A stretch of DNA of 64,000 bases, from assembly GCF_037414475.1 (NCBI RefSeq), contig NZ_CP147913.1:5268001-5332000 (forward strand), given 5' to 3'. Numbering within the stretch: position 1 is the stretch's first letter; every line of letters begins with the position of its first letter. Positions 26,171-35,552 of the stretch are shown here, piece after piece. Both the position numbers and the translations under genes were made by a program. A model generated the notes under the pieces. The model saw nothing but the letters and a program-made list of their open reading frames with translations, was not told the DNA's origin and did no database searches. This stretch comes from Myxococcus stipitatus. GTDB taxonomy: Bacteria; Myxococcota; Myxococcia; Myxococcales; Myxococcaceae.

Positions 26171-27709
26171 CGCGAGCAGCGCGCCGGCTCCCGCGAGCAG
26201 CGCGAAGAGGGCCCCCGCGTTGACGAAGTAGTCGAGCGGCAGCAGGGGGCCTTCCACGTAGGCGCGCACCACGCGGTAGCCCACGTGTCCGAGCAGCACC
26301 AGCAGCGGCAGGTTGATGAGCGGCAGCACCAGCCAGCGTGCGATGCGCCACCACCCCGCGACGGCTTCCGCGACGCCCGTGGTGGCGGTGTAGCGCCAGG
26401 CGGAGGCGCGTGCGTCCCGCACCTCATCGAGCAGCGTGTTCATGTCCGGCACGCCGAGCACGGAGGGCTCCAGGCCGCCGGCGCGAGCGAGGCTGCGCGC
26501 TTCGGTGAGCGCGGTGCGTGCGGCGGACTCCACGCCGAAGTCATCCTCGAACGGTTCGATGACCGCGCTCTCCGCGGCGCGAGCGCGCGTGTGTCCACGC
26601 ACCACGTCCGCCACGGTGGAGGCGGCCGCCACCGCGAGGCCCGCGGGCAGGTTGCTGCGTCCCACGACGGCCGCCGCGCCCAGGCCACTGGCGCCCCAGA
26701 GGGACAGGCGCAGGCCCCACGCGGCGGGGCCCCAGAAGCGTCCACCAGCTTGTCTCCGCACCTCCGCCGCGAGGTGTCCGTGGGCTAGGCGCAAGCGTGC
26801 CTCGAAGTCCTCGCGCAGGCCGTCGGAGGCCTTGGCCATTCCGGAGTCGAGCGCCGCATGGGTCCTCGTGAGCAGGGCCTCGGTTTCATCGAGGGCGCTC
26901 TTCACGAGGGTGGTGACTTCCTCCAGCGCGCCGAGCGCGTTGCCTCGCCGGACGCGCGCGGCGATGGCCTGGGTGGCGAGCCCGCGCAGGTGGAAGAGGA
27001 GGGCGCCGAACTCGCCGGACACATCGCGTCCGTCCTTCGCGGCCAGCGCGCTGATGGCGAAGATGGGGACGTCTTGAGGCGCGAGGGAGTACCGCTCCGC
27101 GGCGACGCGGCGGACCTGGGCCTTGAGCGTGTCGCGAGACTCGGGGGAGAGCTCGTCCGCGAAGTTGAGGATGAAGACGAGGGCGCGCCGCCGGGCGAAC
27201 TCGGTGAGGAACTCCACCTGGGAGGCCTCGGCGACGCTGCCCCGGTGCATGACCACGAGCGCCACGTCCGCGCGCTCCAGCGCGGCGCGGGCGACTTCGC
27301 GGTGGGTGGTGGCCACGCTGTTCAGGTCCGGGGTGTCGATGAACACCTGTCCGCCCCAGAGTGCCTGCGGGCCGGGGATGTACCGCGACACGCGCGCGCC
27401 GGACTTCGCCAGGGTGTCTGCCGTGGCGCCCTCGGGGGCGAAGACGGTGGCGGTGGTGCTGGTGGGACGGTCCACGCCCTCGCGCGAGAGCGGTTGACCC
27501 GCGAGGGCGTTGAGCAAGGTGGACTTGCCCGCGCCGGTGGCGCCCACGAGCGCGACGGCGAGCGGAGCGTCCCGGTTCGCCACGCCTCGCGCGTAGTCGT
27601 CCACCAGACGCTCCAGTCGCGCGGCATGAGGCTGGAGCGGAGGCAGTTCCAGGGCGGTCTTCAGCAGGGACCGCAAGGCATCGGGTTCGGGCAGGCTTGT
27701 CTCGTCCAC
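26009..27709 (-). CDS. Membrane-anchored dynamin-like GTPase
   Basis: A 566-residue protein started at the GTG at 27709 (MDETSLPEPDALRSLL); the frame is open further but would run into the divergent gene. The P-loop is GATGAGKST (56-64), the G2-like Thr lies in RPTSTTATVF, G3 is DTPDLNS (125), and G4 is the altered NFAD (182). The middle is helical (about 245-350), and two hydrophobic stretches follow near residues 460-545 (LVLPLINLPLLVLLGHVGY and ALFALLAGAGALLASASLAG). This suggests a membrane-shaping GTPase. A distant relative lies at 50121-51866. Confidence 0.8.
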   Translation of the reverse strand: MDETSLPEPDALRSLLKTALELPPLQPHAARLERLVDDYARGVANRDAPLAVALVGATGAGKSTLLNALAGQPLSREGVDRPTSTTATVFAPEGATADTLAKSGARVSRYIPGPQALWGGQVFIDTPDLNSVATTHREVARAALERADVALVVMHRGSVAEASQVEFLTEFARRRALVFILNFADELSPESRDTLKAQVRRVAAERYSLAPQDVPIFAISALAAKDGRDVSGEFGALLFHLRGLATQAIAARVRRGNALGALEEVTTLVKSALDETEALLTRTHAALDSGMAKASDGLREDFEARLRLAHGHLAAEVRRQAGGRFWGPAAWGLRLSLWGASGLGAAAVVGRSNLPAGLAVAAASTVADVVRGHTRARAAESAVIEPFEDDFGVESAARTALTEARSLARAGGLEPSVLGVPDMNTLLDEVRDARASAWRYTATTGVAEAVAGWWRIARWLVLPLINLPLLVLLGHVGYRVVRAYVEGPLLPLDYFVNAGALFALLAGAGALLASASLAGAARRAGTSGRTRFVEALATLGRRLGEAIDDGLRPGREAARRILSLLR

Positions 27710-27909
27710 GCGGGATGAGAGCCTGTCTTGCCCGAGGGCAGGTGGCCAGCGCGAATGTGTGGTGGCGTTCAGTGGGAGGGCCCGGTCCGGTGTTCCTTCT
27801 GCTCGCGGGTGAGCCGTTCGGTTGGGTGGTGGATGCGCGCTCGCGAGGCGGCTTGTTGGCATCAGGGCGCCCCGTCTATCGGGTGGGCTCCCCTTGCGAG
27901 GAGTCGCCA

Positions 27910-28782
27910 TTGCGTTGCTCGGTGCAGGCCTGGTTCCGCTGCGTGGCCGCGGTGGTGGGGTGGCTCTGTTGCGCGGGAGTGGCGAGCGCGGCTCCGCGTT
28001 CGGTGGCGAGCTCCACGGGAGAGCTGACCCTCACGGTCGCCGATGACCAGGTCCGCTCGGGCCAGACGCTCGCGCTCACGCTCACGTTCGTTCATCACAG
28101 ACCCGTGGCGACGCGGTTGGGGGCGGTGCTGAACCTGTCGCCCTTCATCCTCGAGCGCTGTGAGCCCGCGTTGGACTGCACCGACCTCGGGCCGGACAGG
28201 CTGGGGGTTCAGGGCCACCGCTCGTTCGACACGGGCGAGACGCGGGTCACGGTGGTCCATGTCCGTGTGCCTTCGACGGCCTCAGTTGGGAGCACGCCGC
28301 GTCTGGAGTCACGGTTCAGTTTCCAGGAGGTAGGGATGGGGGCTCCGGTGTTCTCGGAGCTGCCGCCCATGGACTTCATGGTCATCCGGGAGGAGGCGGA
28401 CTTGAGTGTCTCGCTCGTGGCGGGTGCGGCGCTGCTGGGTGCCAACGTCCGCTACACGCTGACGGTGACGAACAACGGGCCGCTGGACTCGACCTCTGGG
28501 ACCGTGATGACCACGCTTCCGTTCCTCGCGGTGGCCATTGCGTCGACGGATTGCACGTTCGACGAGGTGTCCCGCGCGGTGTCCTGTCCGGTGGGAGCGC
28601 TGGGCGTTGGCGAGTCGACGCGCATGACGTTCCGCGCCTACTACGGCCTGTTGACGGTGGGGGTGCTGCTCCCAGCCATCGCGGCGCGCATGGAGAGTCT
28701 GCCTCCTGACCCGAACGACGCGAACGACGGCGCGACGGTCAACTGTGGCGCGGTGACCTCGCTTGTCATCCTCTGTCCGTGA
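27910..28782 (+). CDS. Exported DUF11-domain protein
   Basis: A 290-residue protein. The TTG at 27910 is chosen because GAGGAG lies six bases upstream and it gives a signal peptide (FRCVAAVVGWLCCAGVASAA). The second half, VSLVAGAALLGANVRYTLTV followed by TNNGPLDSTSGTVMTTLP, is a DUF11 repeat, an Ig-like fold of surface proteins. Several Cys residues may form disulfides in the periplasm. There is no anchor at the C-terminus. It is probably a secreted or surface protein; the role is unknown. Confidence 0.7.
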   Translation: MRCSVQAWFRCVAAVVGWLCCAGVASAAPRSVASSTGELTLTVADDQVRSGQTLALTLTFVHHRPVATRLGAVLNLSPFILERCEPALDCTDLGPDRLGVQGHRSFDTGETRVTVVHVRVPSTASVGSTPRLESRFSFQEVGMGAPVFSELPPMDFMVIREEADLSVSLVAGAALLGANVRYTLTVTNNGPLDSTSGTVMTTLPFLAVAIASTDCTFDEVSRAVSCPVGALGVGESTRMTFRAYYGLLTVGVLLPAIAARMESLPPDPNDANDGATVNCGAVTSLVILCP

Positions 28783-28836
28783 GGCGCAGGGGGAGGTGGC
28801 GGGCTGGAACGGGGCGGGAGTAGAAACAGGGACGTC

Positions 28837-29733
28837 ATGGAACTCTTCCTCATGTCGCCCCCGGGGCGAGGCTGGGCGTTGCGCGGGCGCAACAACTTCC
28901 GCAGTCGCGAGGCCGCGCCGGTGGATGCACGCAAGGCCCGGCGTGAGTGGCTCGCGTTGGCCCGCGCCATCGAGGCTCGTGGCGGCACCGTCGTCGCCCT
29001 GCCGTCTCCGTCGGAGTTGCTGACCGGCATGCCGTACGCGGCGGAGTGTGGCCAGGTCGTGGCCCGCCCGGGCGCGGCGCCGTGGTTCGTGATGCCTCGG
29101 ATGATGAGCGCCCATCGGCAGGCGGAGCGTGAGCACTGGGAGGCGCTCGCTCGTCGCATGGGCTTCGAGGTGGTGGGCCCGGACGTGGGCATCTGGGAGG
29201 CCCATGGCGACGTGGCTCACTTCGATGGCGCCACGCTGCTCTTCTGGGGCGGGCGGACGACGCTCGATGGACTCGAGTCCGCGGCCCGCTGGTTCCCGGG
29301 TGAAGTCTTGCGTGTCCAGGTCCGCGAGCCCGCGTTCCACGGCAACATGGCGCTGCTGCCCCTACCCGCCGTGGACCGCATGCTCGTGTGTCCCGAGGTC
29401 ATGTCCCCCGATTCCTACGCCCGCCTCCGCGAGCGCTTCGGTGAACACCGGCTGCTCGTCGTGACGGAGGATGAGATTCGCCGCTATGCCACCAACGGCC
29501 TCCCGGTGGGACGCGACCTGCTCGCGCCCTCCGTGGTTCCGGAGTCCGTCCGCGCTCGCGTGGCGGCGCTCGGGATGACCGTGGTGTCACTCGACATGGG
29601 CGAGTTGTGTGAGAAGGGCGGAGGCTCCTCGCGCTGCCTCGTGTCGCGTGCGGTCGTGGAGGACGGCGCGGTGCGGATTCCGGACGAGGTCCGGCTCGCC
29701 GCTGTCGCGAAGGACATCGAAGCCGATGCGTGA
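28837..29733 (+). CDS. Amidinotransferase/arginine deiminase-fold enzyme
   Basis: A 298-residue member of the guanidine-modifying family (arginine deiminase, dimethylarginine hydrolase). The catalytic Cys267 lies in GGGSSRCLVSR, the likely catalytic His168 in AFHGNMALLPLP, and an acidic pair in WEAHGDVAHFDG replaces the usual EGGD motif. NNFRSREAAPVDARKARREW starts the fold. The altered acidic motif suggests a substrate different from arginine. It overlaps the next gene by 8 bases, so the two are translationally coupled and may act together. Confidence 0.8.
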   Translation: MELFLMSPPGRGWALRGRNNFRSREAAPVDARKARREWLALARAIEARGGTVVALPSPSELLTGMPYAAECGQVVARPGAAPWFVMPRMMSAHRQAEREHWEALARRMGFEVVGPDVGIWEAHGDVAHFDGATLLFWGGRTTLDGLESAARWFPGEVLRVQVREPAFHGNMALLPLPAVDRMLVCPEVMSPDSYARLRERFGEHRLLVVTEDEIRRYATNGLPVGRDLLAPSVVPESVRARVAALGMTVVSLDMGELCEKGGGSSRCLVSRAVVEDGAVRIPDEVRLAAVAKDIEADA

Positions 29734-30517
29734 AGCCCGTTCGTTGACGAGACAGGCGGAGGACTTCTTCTCCGCCCATCCCGGTGTGTCTCTCCTGGCG
29801 CTGGGCTCGGGAGAGCACGCGGAGGCGATGGACCTGTCGCCCCTGGGCCTGCCGGCGACGTACCTGCCCGCGGAGCGCAACACGGACCTGGTATCGCAAT
29901 ACCTCGCGCTCAATCAGTTCGCGTTTCGCGGCATCGGTGTCCCGCGCTGGGTGCTGTCGGACCTGTACTTGATGCCCGGCGCCATCGGGCTGCTGCGCTG
30001 TCCCGCGCGCATGCTGAAGCCCGACGTGCGCCAGCACCTCGGACTGGCGGATGAAGACCCGGCCATCGGCGCGGCCTACTACGCGGCCCCCTCGGTGACG
30101 CCGGGGCTGTTCATTGGAGTGTCCCTGTTGAGCTTCCTGCCAGGGACGGGCGCTGGTGCCTGGGTGAAGCTGCTCACGCTGAGCATGCTGCGCGCGAAGC
30201 GGCTGCGCGGCGTGGCCCAGTGGGACAACCCCAGCGTGCGAGTCCATACACGGCTGGGCCCCCTGCGCCTCGTGGGCCGGGTTCCCGGTGGGCACGAGTA
30301 CGGCGAGCGGACGTTTGTCTATGAATCGGACCTGACCGACAGCACCCGCGTGGCGAGGGCCATGGCGCGAGAACTCTCATGGGTCCCCACGAGGACGATT
30401 GCCGTCACGGACCTGCCCGAGTTGAGCAGCCTGCTGGACCGCGCCGAGGCGGGGGCCTCAGTCTATCTGGGCCCTCCCGGCGTCCAAAATGGACAGGTGC
30501 AGTTGAGTGAGGGTTGA
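29726..30517 (+). CDS. Unrecognised protein coupled to the amidinotransferase-fold gene
   Basis: A 263-residue protein starting inside the end of the previous gene (MREARSLTRQAEDFFSAHPG). I do not recognise its family. It has one clearly hydrophobic stretch (TPGLFIGVSLLSFLPGTGAG, near residues 130-150) and otherwise a mixed soluble composition, with YLPAERNTDLVSQYLALNQ near residue 45. It could be the partner of the coupled enzyme. A likely sigma-70 type promoter for the next gene begins right after it. Confidence 0.7.
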   Translation: MREARSLTRQAEDFFSAHPGVSLLALGSGEHAEAMDLSPLGLPATYLPAERNTDLVSQYLALNQFAFRGIGVPRWVLSDLYLMPGAIGLLRCPARMLKPDVRQHLGLADEDPAIGAAYYAAPSVTPGLFIGVSLLSFLPGTGAGAWVKLLTLSMLRAKRLRGVAQWDNPSVRVHTRLGPLRLVGRVPGGHEYGERTFVYESDLTDSTRVARAMARELSWVPTRTIAVTDLPELSSLLDRAEAGASVYLGPPGVQNGQVQLSEG

Positions 30518-30527
30518 ACACCCACCC

Positions 30528-30556
30528 TTGACAGGTTGATTGGGTTGCTATTGCTT
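30528..30556 (+). promoter_or_regulatory. Possible sigma-70-type promoter
   Basis: TTGACA (30528-30533), a perfect -35 box, is followed 17 bases later by TTGCTT (or TATTGC with a 15-base gap) as a weak -10. It lies about 30 bases upstream of the phospholipase/lectin gene. Confidence 0.4.
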
Positions 30557-30588
30557 CCCGCGCTCTTTTTGTCTGGATTGGAGCGCCC

Positions 30589-32751
30589 ATGAGCAGTGTG
30601 CCCCCGCTGTTGCGCGTGGCTTTGTCATTCTTTGTCCTGACGGGTGGGTTGGCGTGTAGTCCCTCTCAAGAGCTGGAAGTCCCGCCGGCGGAGGTGGAGA
30701 CCGTCTCCCAGGAGTCCTATCGTGACCTCTGGGCTGCGCGGGTCGCGAGGATTCAGCAATCCTTGCTCCAGGCCGATGTCCCCATGCCGCAGGTCCAGCG
30801 CATCGGCTCTCACAACTCCCACGTCACCACGACTTATACGAACTGCCACTTCCTCTGGGACTGCTATTACGCCCGAGCCAACCAGCACCGTGGCATCGAC
30901 GTGCAGCTCCTGTCCGGCGTGAGGAACCTCGCCCTCGACGCGTGGAGCGGCCCGGACCGCGTCTGGGAGAAGGCGTGCTCGAACGACTCCGATGACGACG
31001 GTGCCCCGTGTTTCCACCACGAAGGCGAGCGGTTCTCCACCTCCGTGGATGATGTCATGAAGCACATCGGCAACTGGCTGGCCGCGCCCGAGAACCAGAA
31101 CGAGGTCCTGGTCATCTGGCTGGAGGACAAGTTCCACTCCAACGACTCGCGCGCATGGTTCTTCCGGGACTTCGCCCGCTACGTCGACAAGGACTATCCC
31201 GATTCGTCGAAGCCCCTGACAGGCGATTTGATTTTCGGTCCGATCCACCTGTCCACGTACTTCAATGGCCAGTGGCCCTCGCCGCGCCAGCTCATCGCGA
31301 TGGGCAAGCGTGTCATCGTCTCCGTCAAGAACCCGCAGAACTACACCACCTTCGCCATCGGAAACGTGCAGGCCAGTGACCTGCTCTTCAAGGAGTCCGC
31401 CATCGACCAGCCGGGCTGGCCGGAGAATGGCGAGTTCTCGGGCTACCCCTCCTGCTCCTACAGCGGCAGGTCGACGCCCATGGGCCTGAAGTGGACGGAG
31501 TTCTCCGAGCTGAAAATCACGGACCACTTCGAGCTTCGCCAGCCTGTTATCGCCTGGAAGGAGCTGGATGTCGCTGGGGCGGTGGCGTGTGGCTTCAGCG
31601 TCACGCTCGACCATGTCGAGGCAGACCCGGATAGGACCGCGCAGCACGGCTACAGCTATTACGACAGCACCCTGAAGCCCGCCATCTGGACGTTCTACGA
31701 AGGTGAGCCCAACGACACCGCGGGCAACGAGGACTGCGCGGAGGTCGCCGCATCGAGCGGGCGTTGGAACGACCTCGCGTGTGAGACGGCCCGGAAGTAC
31801 GCCTGCAAGAAGGACCTCGCGACCGCCTATGGCCCGGATGCCTATGACCCGGACTTCTGGCGCATCACGAGCACCAGCGGCGCCTGGTCCGGCGGCTTCT
31901 CGGCGTGCCCCGCTGGCTACTCCTTCCTGCCGCCCGTCAACGGATGGGAGGCGAGGAAGCTGGCGAACGTGATTTCAGGCACGTCGAACAACGTGTGGAT
32001 CAACTTCACCGACCGGTATCAGGAAGGCACGTGGGTCGTTGACCGGTACACGAACTGGAGCGCGGGGGAGCCCAACAACGCGGATGGGAACGAGCACTGC
32101 GCGGAGACGCTCCCGACGGGCGCCTGGAACGACACCGTGTGTTCGAACCTCCGGCGTCACGCCTGCAAGCGCGTGGAGCAATGCACCTCCGGTGGTGCCT
32201 GTCCGCAGAAGTGGGTGCTCTCCGAGGAGGGGAGTTGGTGGTGGCAGAACTGCCCGGTGGGCTACACCTTCGCGGCTCCGGAGACGGCGGCCGAGAACGC
32301 GGAGCTGCTCTCCGTGACGGGCGGCGCGCGAGTGTGGCTCAATCGCTCCAACCACCAGGATGCCTCGCGGTGGGAGGCCGGGGCCTATACGGCCTGGGAC
32401 ACGACCGAGCCCAACAACTACAACGGCACCGAGCACTGCGCCGCGATGATGGCGAACGGCAGTTGGTGGGACGAAGCGTGTCACGTGTCGCGCAAGCTCG
32501 CGTGCCGCAAGTCCAACACCGTCTGCACCACGGCGGGATGCCCGTCGGACCTCTGGAGGCTGAACGATGTCGCCATCGCATGGGACGTGTCCGCGTCCCA
32601 GTGGAGATGCCCCGCGGGCTACGAGTTCAAGGCGCCGAGGAATGACGCCGAGAACACCGCGCTGAAGAAGGCCGCCGCGGGTCAGCCCGTGTGGCTCAAC
32701 TTCACGGACCAGGGTCGCGAGGGAGCCTGGTCCTCGTGGGGGCCGAACTGA
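30589..32751 (+). CDS. Lipoprotein with PI-PLC-like domain and C-type lectin-like repeats
   Basis: A 720-residue lipoprotein (signal ending LTGGLAC). Residues about 60-350 resemble a phosphatidylinositol-specific phospholipase C TIM barrel, with the catalytic-type His75 in IGSHNS and His143/His144 in CFHHEGE. Then come C-type lectin-like sequences with calcium/sugar motifs: EPND (373) with WND, EPNN (494) with WND, EPNN (607) with WWDEAC. EPN is the mannose-type motif in animal lectins. The array begins with a C-terminal half and stops in an N-terminal half (to residue 720). It probably binds and cleaves surface glycolipids or prey lipids (inference). Confidence 0.82.
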   Translation: MSSVPPLLRVALSFFVLTGGLACSPSQELEVPPAEVETVSQESYRDLWAARVARIQQSLLQADVPMPQVQRIGSHNSHVTTTYTNCHFLWDCYYARANQHRGIDVQLLSGVRNLALDAWSGPDRVWEKACSNDSDDDGAPCFHHEGERFSTSVDDVMKHIGNWLAAPENQNEVLVIWLEDKFHSNDSRAWFFRDFARYVDKDYPDSSKPLTGDLIFGPIHLSTYFNGQWPSPRQLIAMGKRVIVSVKNPQNYTTFAIGNVQASDLLFKESAIDQPGWPENGEFSGYPSCSYSGRSTPMGLKWTEFSELKITDHFELRQPVIAWKELDVAGAVACGFSVTLDHVEADPDRTAQHGYSYYDSTLKPAIWTFYEGEPNDTAGNEDCAEVAASSGRWNDLACETARKYACKKDLATAYGPDAYDPDFWRITSTSGAWSGGFSACPAGYSFLPPVNGWEARKLANVISGTSNNVWINFTDRYQEGTWVVDRYTNWSAGEPNNADGNEHCAETLPTGAWNDTVCSNLRRHACKRVEQCTSGGACPQKWVLSEEGSWWWQNCPVGYTFAAPETAAENAELLSVTGGARVWLNRSNHQDASRWEAGAYTAWDTTEPNNYNGTEHCAAMMANGSWWDEACHVSRKLACRKSNTVCTTAGCPSDLWRLNDVAIAWDVSASQWRCPAGYEFKAPRNDAENTALKKAAAGQPVWLNFTDQGREGAWSSWGPN

Positions 32752-32757
32752 CGCCGC

Positions 32758-33411
32758 TCACGGTGCTGGCGCGGCGGGGGCCTCCAGGTCCTCGCTTAGC
32801 GCCCGGCGGAGCGCGCTCGCGCCATCGGTGAGGATGGGCTCGCCGTGGGCGAAGCAGACGATGTCCACGGCCAGGTGGTCCAGGATGCGCTGGACACTCT
32901 GCCGCGTGCGCAGGGGTTCGTCTTGATACTCATTCGGGACGAACTCCGGCGTGCCGTCGCCTTCGTGGACCAGCAGGTCCGAGATGAAGACGACGCCTCG
33001 GGGATGCTTCTGCATCCACAGCGTGTACATGGACACCGCGGGGCCGGGGGTGTGGAAGGGGATGAGTCCTCCCGGCAGCGTGTCGCCCGCCACGTAGAAG
33101 AAGTCCGGGGTGTTCTCCAGCCCATAGGCATTCTCGGGCGCCCACACCGGTGCGCCGAAGGCCTCGCGGAAGCGCCACGATGAGCGTTGGTGGTTCCCCG
33201 CCGTCAGCAGGATGGCGGTGATGTCTCCCAGCTCCCGCAGCTTCGCCTCGTCGACGGGCAGCGGGTCGATGAGGATGACCGCGCCGTCGTCATCCACCAC
33301 CGCGTAGGCCTCGCTCCGCGCGCCGCCAAGGCGGCTGTCTTTCAAGGTCCAGTGGTGGAGGCCGGGTACCAGCTGGACCACCTGCTTCGCCTTCCCCTTG
33401 GGCTCGCTCAT
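32758..33411 (-). CDS. Metallo-beta-lactamase-fold protein with degenerate metal site
   Basis: A 217-residue protein starting at 33411 (MSEPKGKAKQVVQLVPGLHH). The fold is recognisable (AYAVVDDDGAVILIDPLPVD, HTPGPAVSMYTLWM, GVVFISDLLVHEGDG, FAHGEPIL), but the HxHxDH metal motif is replaced by TAGNHQRSS. Some metal ligands remain (His in HTPGP, Asp in ISDLL, His in AHGEP). It may bind one metal, or none, and act as a non-catalytic relative. It diverges from the next gene. Confidence 0.8.
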   Translation of the reverse strand: MSEPKGKAKQVVQLVPGLHHWTLKDSRLGGARSEAYAVVDDDGAVILIDPLPVDEAKLRELGDITAILLTAGNHQRSSWRFREAFGAPVWAPENAYGLENTPDFFYVAGDTLPGGLIPFHTPGPAVSMYTLWMQKHPRGVVFISDLLVHEGDGTPEFVPNEYQDEPLRTRQSVQRILDHLAVDIVCFAHGEPILTDGASALRRALSEDLEAPAAPAP

Positions 33412-33556
33412 GCGGTGAAAGCTAGGCACCGCTCGTCGATGTCCACGGGCGTTCTCCGCCTCCCATGCTCGCCCGCCTGTCTCCCCGGCCCCGGGGCGAC
33501 CACCTCCCTGGTCCCCGAGGACAGCCAGCTCCGTGAGAGAGCCCCATGCTTCGAGC

Positions 33557-35470
33557 ATGGAGGTCTCCCACGCTCATCCGATGGCGCGTCCCCCGCCGCT
33601 CCTGCTCTACGACGCTGACTGTGGCTTCTGCCGCCGCTGGGTGGCTCGTTGGGCCCAGAGCACCGAAGGACGCGTCCGTTTCCTCCCGGGCCGCAGGTGG
33701 CTGTTGCTGCTGCTCGGCATTCCCCGGCGAGACATGCGCCACGCCTCTCAGCTCGTCGAGCCCTCGGGGCGGGTGACGCAGGGCGCGGAGGCGGTCTTCC
33801 GCGCACTCGCCCGGTCGCCTCGCTGGACGACACGCGGCATGGCGAAGCTGGGGCTGTTGCCCGGGGTGCTGGGCATGTCGCGGCAGGTCTATCGCCTCAT
33901 CGCGAGCCACCGTCGCGGAGCGTCGCGCGTGGACCGCTGGCTCTTCGGCCGAGCCGTGGTGCCTCGCGAGTACACCTGGGTGCGCTGGCTCTTCCTCCGG
34001 CTGACGGGCGGCCTGTTCCTCATCGCCTTCACGTCGCTGGGGCGTCAGGTGTCGGGCTTGTATGGCTCGCGCGGCATCCGCCCCGTGAAGGAGTTGCTCA
34101 CCTCGGAGCTGGGTGAAGAGCCCGCTCGCGAGCGATGGCGGCTGCTCCCCACGGTGTTCTGGTTCAACGCCTCCGATACGGCGTTGGCGCGGGGCTGCAC
34201 GCTGGGACAGGTGCTCTCCCTCGCGGTCCTCTTCAACGTGGCGCCTCGCCAGGCCCTGGGGTTGTTGTGGGGCCTGTATCTCTCCTACGCGTCGGCCGGG
34301 CGGGAGTTCCTCTCGTTCCAGTGGGACGTGCTGCTGTTGGAGATGGGCTTGTTGTCCGCGCTCACCGCGCCCCCGGGACTGCGTCCGGGATTGGGGCGGT
34401 CGGCGCCCACCGCGCTGGAGGTGTTCCTCTTCCGGCTGCTCGTCTTCCGTCTCTACTTCGGCTCGGGCCTCAGCAAGTGGCAGTCCGGCGACCGGACCTG
34501 GCGCGAGCTCACCGCGTGCCGCTACTACTACGAGACGGCGCCCCTGCCGACGCGCGGCGGCTGGTATGCGCATCACCTCCCCTTGAAGGTGCAGCGCGCC
34601 TCGACGGCGATGGTGTTCGTGTTGGAGGCCGCGGTGCCCTGGCTGGTCTTCGCGCCTCGCCGGTTGCGATTGGCCGCCTTGGGCGCGTTGTCCGCGTTGC
34701 AGGGAACCATCATCGCCACGGGTAACTATGGCTTCTTCAATCTCCAGTCCCTGGTGCTCGGTCTGTGGTTGCTGGACGACGCGGCCCTGCGGCGCGTGTT
34801 GCCGTTCCTTCCCGAGCATCCGTTGCCATCACGTCACAGGGATTGGCGCGGAGTCCTGGCGGGAGGTCTCTTCACGCCGCTGATGCTGTTGGGCGCGGCG
34901 GACATCCTCCAGCGCTTCGAGCGGGCGAATCGCCTCCCAAGTCGCGTGCGGCGCTCCCTCTCGTGGTTGAGCGGGTGCGCCCGTCCGCTGCGCTCGGTGA
35001 ACCGCTATGGCCTCTTCAGCGTGATGACGGTGGAGCGGCCGGAGATAGAAGTCGAGGGCTCCAACGATGGCGAGCACTGGTCGCCCTATGTCTTCCGCTA
35101 CAAGGTGGGGGATGTGAATCAGCCGCCCAGGCAGGTGGCCCCGCACCAGCCCCGCCTCGACTGGCAGATGTGGTTCGCCGCGCTGGGCTCGCCACCGGGC
35201 TGGTTCATCGCCTTCCTGGCGCGGCTGCTCGAGGGGTCTCCGGAGGTGCTCGGCCTGCTCGCGCACAATCCCTTCCCGGAGGCGCCACCTCGGCAGGTGC
35301 GAGCGGTGCTGTACGAATACCGGATGATAGGAATTGAAGAACACCGGCGCACGGGGGCGTGGTGGTCCCGGGAGCGTCGAGGACTGTATGTCCAACCCCT
35401 TGCGCTCGCACCGGGGCCGCGTCCACCCAGGGGAATCCCACATTTGCGCTGGATGGCTCCGAGGGGGTGA
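33557..35470 (+). CDS. DCC (DUF393) domain fused to lipase maturation factor-like membrane protein
   Basis: About 637 residues; the start is uncertain (33557 or 33581). Residues 15-110 are a DUF393/DCC thiol-oxidoreductase-like domain with LLLYDADCGFCRRWVARW (CGFC). The rest is a many-helix membrane protein with lipase maturation factor features: FGSGLSKWQSGDRTWRELTA, YETAPLPTRGGWYAHHLP, ATGNYGFFNLQSL. A soluble tail has EIEVEGSNDGEHWSPYVFRY, typical of LMF1-like proteins. In animals LMF1 helps fold secreted lipases. Here the fused redox domain suggests combined disulfide handling and lipase export, which is inference. Confidence 0.83.
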   Translation: MEVSHAHPMARPPPLLLYDADCGFCRRWVARWAQSTEGRVRFLPGRRWLLLLLGIPRRDMRHASQLVEPSGRVTQGAEAVFRALARSPRWTTRGMAKLGLLPGVLGMSRQVYRLIASHRRGASRVDRWLFGRAVVPREYTWVRWLFLRLTGGLFLIAFTSLGRQVSGLYGSRGIRPVKELLTSELGEEPARERWRLLPTVFWFNASDTALARGCTLGQVLSLAVLFNVAPRQALGLLWGLYLSYASAGREFLSFQWDVLLLEMGLLSALTAPPGLRPGLGRSAPTALEVFLFRLLVFRLYFGSGLSKWQSGDRTWRELTACRYYYETAPLPTRGGWYAHHLPLKVQRASTAMVFVLEAAVPWLVFAPRRLRLAALGALSALQGTIIATGNYGFFNLQSLVLGLWLLDDAALRRVLPFLPEHPLPSRHRDWRGVLAGGLFTPLMLLGAADILQRFERANRLPSRVRRSLSWLSGCARPLRSVNRYGLFSVMTVERPEIEVEGSNDGEHWSPYVFRYKVGDVNQPPRQVAPHQPRLDWQMWFAALGSPPGWFIAFLARLLEGSPEVLGLLAHNPFPEAPPRQVRAVLYEYRMIGIEEHRRTGAWWSRERRGLYVQPLALAPGPRPPRGIPHLRWMAPRG

Positions 35471-35552
35471 TTGCCACCCAGTGGCTGGTGTTGTTCCGGG
35501 ACGAGTGGAGTACTGGCGGTAGCCTGGAAGCGATGGCTAGCGTGCGCGTCGG

